The notes under the pieces are model-generated. The model saw only the letters and a list, made by a program, of their open reading frames with translations, was not told the DNA's origin and did no database searches. The position numbers were made by a program, and so were the translations under genes. Positions 12,101 through 12,817 of a stretch of 12,817 bases of DNA are shown here, piece after piece. This stretch comes from Betaproteobacteria bacterium (GTDB lineage: Bacteria; Pseudomonadota; Gammaproteobacteria; Burkholderiales; Burkholderiaceae_C). How positions within the stretch are numbered: position 1 is the first letter of the stretch; each line of letters starts with the position of its first letter. The stretch is from NCBI GenBank assembly GCA_025354965.1, contig JANXLW010000169.1, positions 1 through 12,817 of the forward strand, read 5' to 3'.

Positions 12101-12817
12101 ATGAAACACACTTCGACTGTTCAAACCCAATTTCTCAGCGCCCAGGACGTGGCTAGCATCGTGACGCAGATGGGTCCGGCGGCAGCCCTGCGCCGCATGG
12201 CCGACTACATTCGGCAGGACTTTTTGCGTTGGCAGGACTTTGACAAATGCGCCCGTGTTGCCAGCCACTCGGCAGGCGGCGTGATCGAGCTGATGCCGAT
12301 TGCCGACGCCACCACCTATGCCTTCAAATACGTCAACGGCCACCCCAAAAACACGCATATCGGTCTGTCCACCGTCATGGCATTTGGCGTGCTGGCCGAT
12401 GTTGAAACCGGTGTACCGCGGTTGCTCAGCGAGCTGACCTTGACCACCGCGCTGCGCACGGCTGCCATGTCGGCGGTTGCGGCGCGTGCCCTGGCCCGCC
12501 CCAACAGCAAACGCATGGCCTTGATCGGTAATGGCGCGCAAAGCGAGTTCCAGGCCTTGGCCTTTCATCATTTGCTGGGTATCGATGAAATCCGGTTGTT
12601 TGATACCGACCGCGCCGCCACCGCCAAGCTGGTACGCAACCTGCGCCACACCGCAATACGCCTGATCACTTTCGACAGTGTTGCGCAAGCGGTGCGCGGA
12701 GCCGATATAGTCACGACTGTGACTGCCGACAAAACCAATGCCACCATCCTGACACCTGCCATGATCGAGCCCGGTATGCATATCAATGGCGTCGGCGGCG
12801 ACTGCCCCGGCAAGACC
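12101..12817 (+). CDS. Ornithine cyclodeaminase (3' truncated by the window)
   Basis: The first 239 residues of an ornithine cyclodeaminase / mu-crystallin family protein; the frame is open to the window edge. The enzyme converts L-ornithine to L-proline and ammonia using tightly bound NAD. Visible motifs: Lys76 in AFKYVNGHP (substrate-binding lysine), THIGLSTVMAFGVLADVETG, LTLTTALRTAA, the nucleotide-binding turn LIGNGAQSEFQALAF (Gly143-Gly145) and VGGDCPGKT, where Asp234 matches the catalytic Asp of the Pseudomonas putida enzyme. These place it with true ornithine cyclodeaminases rather than alanine dehydrogenase-like relatives, though related activities cannot be excluded. The ATG at 12101 gives a family-like start, with only a weak AGG upstream. 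It is divergent from the Lrp/AsnC pair, its likely regulators. Confidence 0.9.
   Translation, partial: MKHTSTVQTQFLSAQDVASIVTQMGPAAALRRMADYIRQDFLRWQDFDKCARVASHSAGGVIELMPIADATTYAFKYVNGHPKNTHIGLSTVMAFGVLADVETGVPRLLSELTLTTALRTAAMSAVAARALARPNSKRMALIGNGAQSEFQALAFHHLLGIDEIRLFDTDRAATAKLVRNLRHTAIRLITFDSVAQAVRGADIVTTVTADKTNATILTPAMIEPGMHINGVGGDCPGKT

Noticed and set aside
12014..12781. Minus-strand open frame of 255 codons at the right end
   Set aside because: It is antisense to the ornithine cyclodeaminase gene, whose motifs are clear. It also crosses the operator region and has no recognisable domain.

Overview
The window looks like chromosomal DNA from a betaproteobacterium of the order Burkholderiales, most likely a Comamonadaceae member of the Rhodoferax/Polaromonas type. 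I infer this from gene content and order (yggS divergent from a pilT / cyclic-nucleotide-binding / pilU / hydroxyacid dehydrogenase operon, a DUF3141 protein, and a paired Lrp/AsnC plus ornithine cyclodeaminase locus) and from the GC-rich coding style. No rRNA, tRNA, CRISPR array or complete insertion sequence is visible, and no stretch over 300 bases lacks a gene. The longest gaps are 2894-3077 and 11977-12100, both divergent promoter regions.

Left part (1-3938): the 3' part of a BON-domain lipoprotein gene (DolP-like) converges on a large DUF3141 alpha/beta-hydrolase gene with a PHA-synthase-like Cys-Asp-His triad. That gene is divergent from an HDOD signalling gene. Middle (4000-7780, minus strand): a tight four-gene operon in the order pilT, cNMP-binding protein, pilU, beta-hydroxyacid dehydrogenase. 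The gaps are 26 and 21 bases, then a 4-base ATGA overlap. PilT and PilU are the retraction motors of type IV pili, and the CNB-domain protein between them is a candidate ligand-responsive partner. yggS (PLP homeostasis) is divergent from pilT with only 37 bases between the start codons.

Accessory part (about 8514-11070): a small island sits between yggS and the Lrp pair. It holds an AbrB/PIN (VapBC-type) toxin-antitoxin pair, a 30-codon remnant of a vsr mismatch endonuclease gene fused to a diverged remnant of a yggS 3' end, a DUF3883 PD-(D/E)XK-like nuclease gene on the minus strand, and a second, unrelated AbrB/PIN pair on the minus strand. The yggS remnant makes an imperfect direct repeat with the intact yggS 3' end, 963 bases apart, which suggests insertion or recombination at the yggS 3' end. 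Both toxin-antitoxin promoters carry clear dyads over the -10/start region.

Right part (11078-12817): two overlapping Lrp/AsnC regulator genes are divergent from an ornithine cyclodeaminase gene that runs off the window. The 124-base intergenic region carries dyads spaced about 20-21 bases, as expected for Lrp-family operators. The promoter proposed for the regulators would give a leaderless or nearly leaderless transcript.
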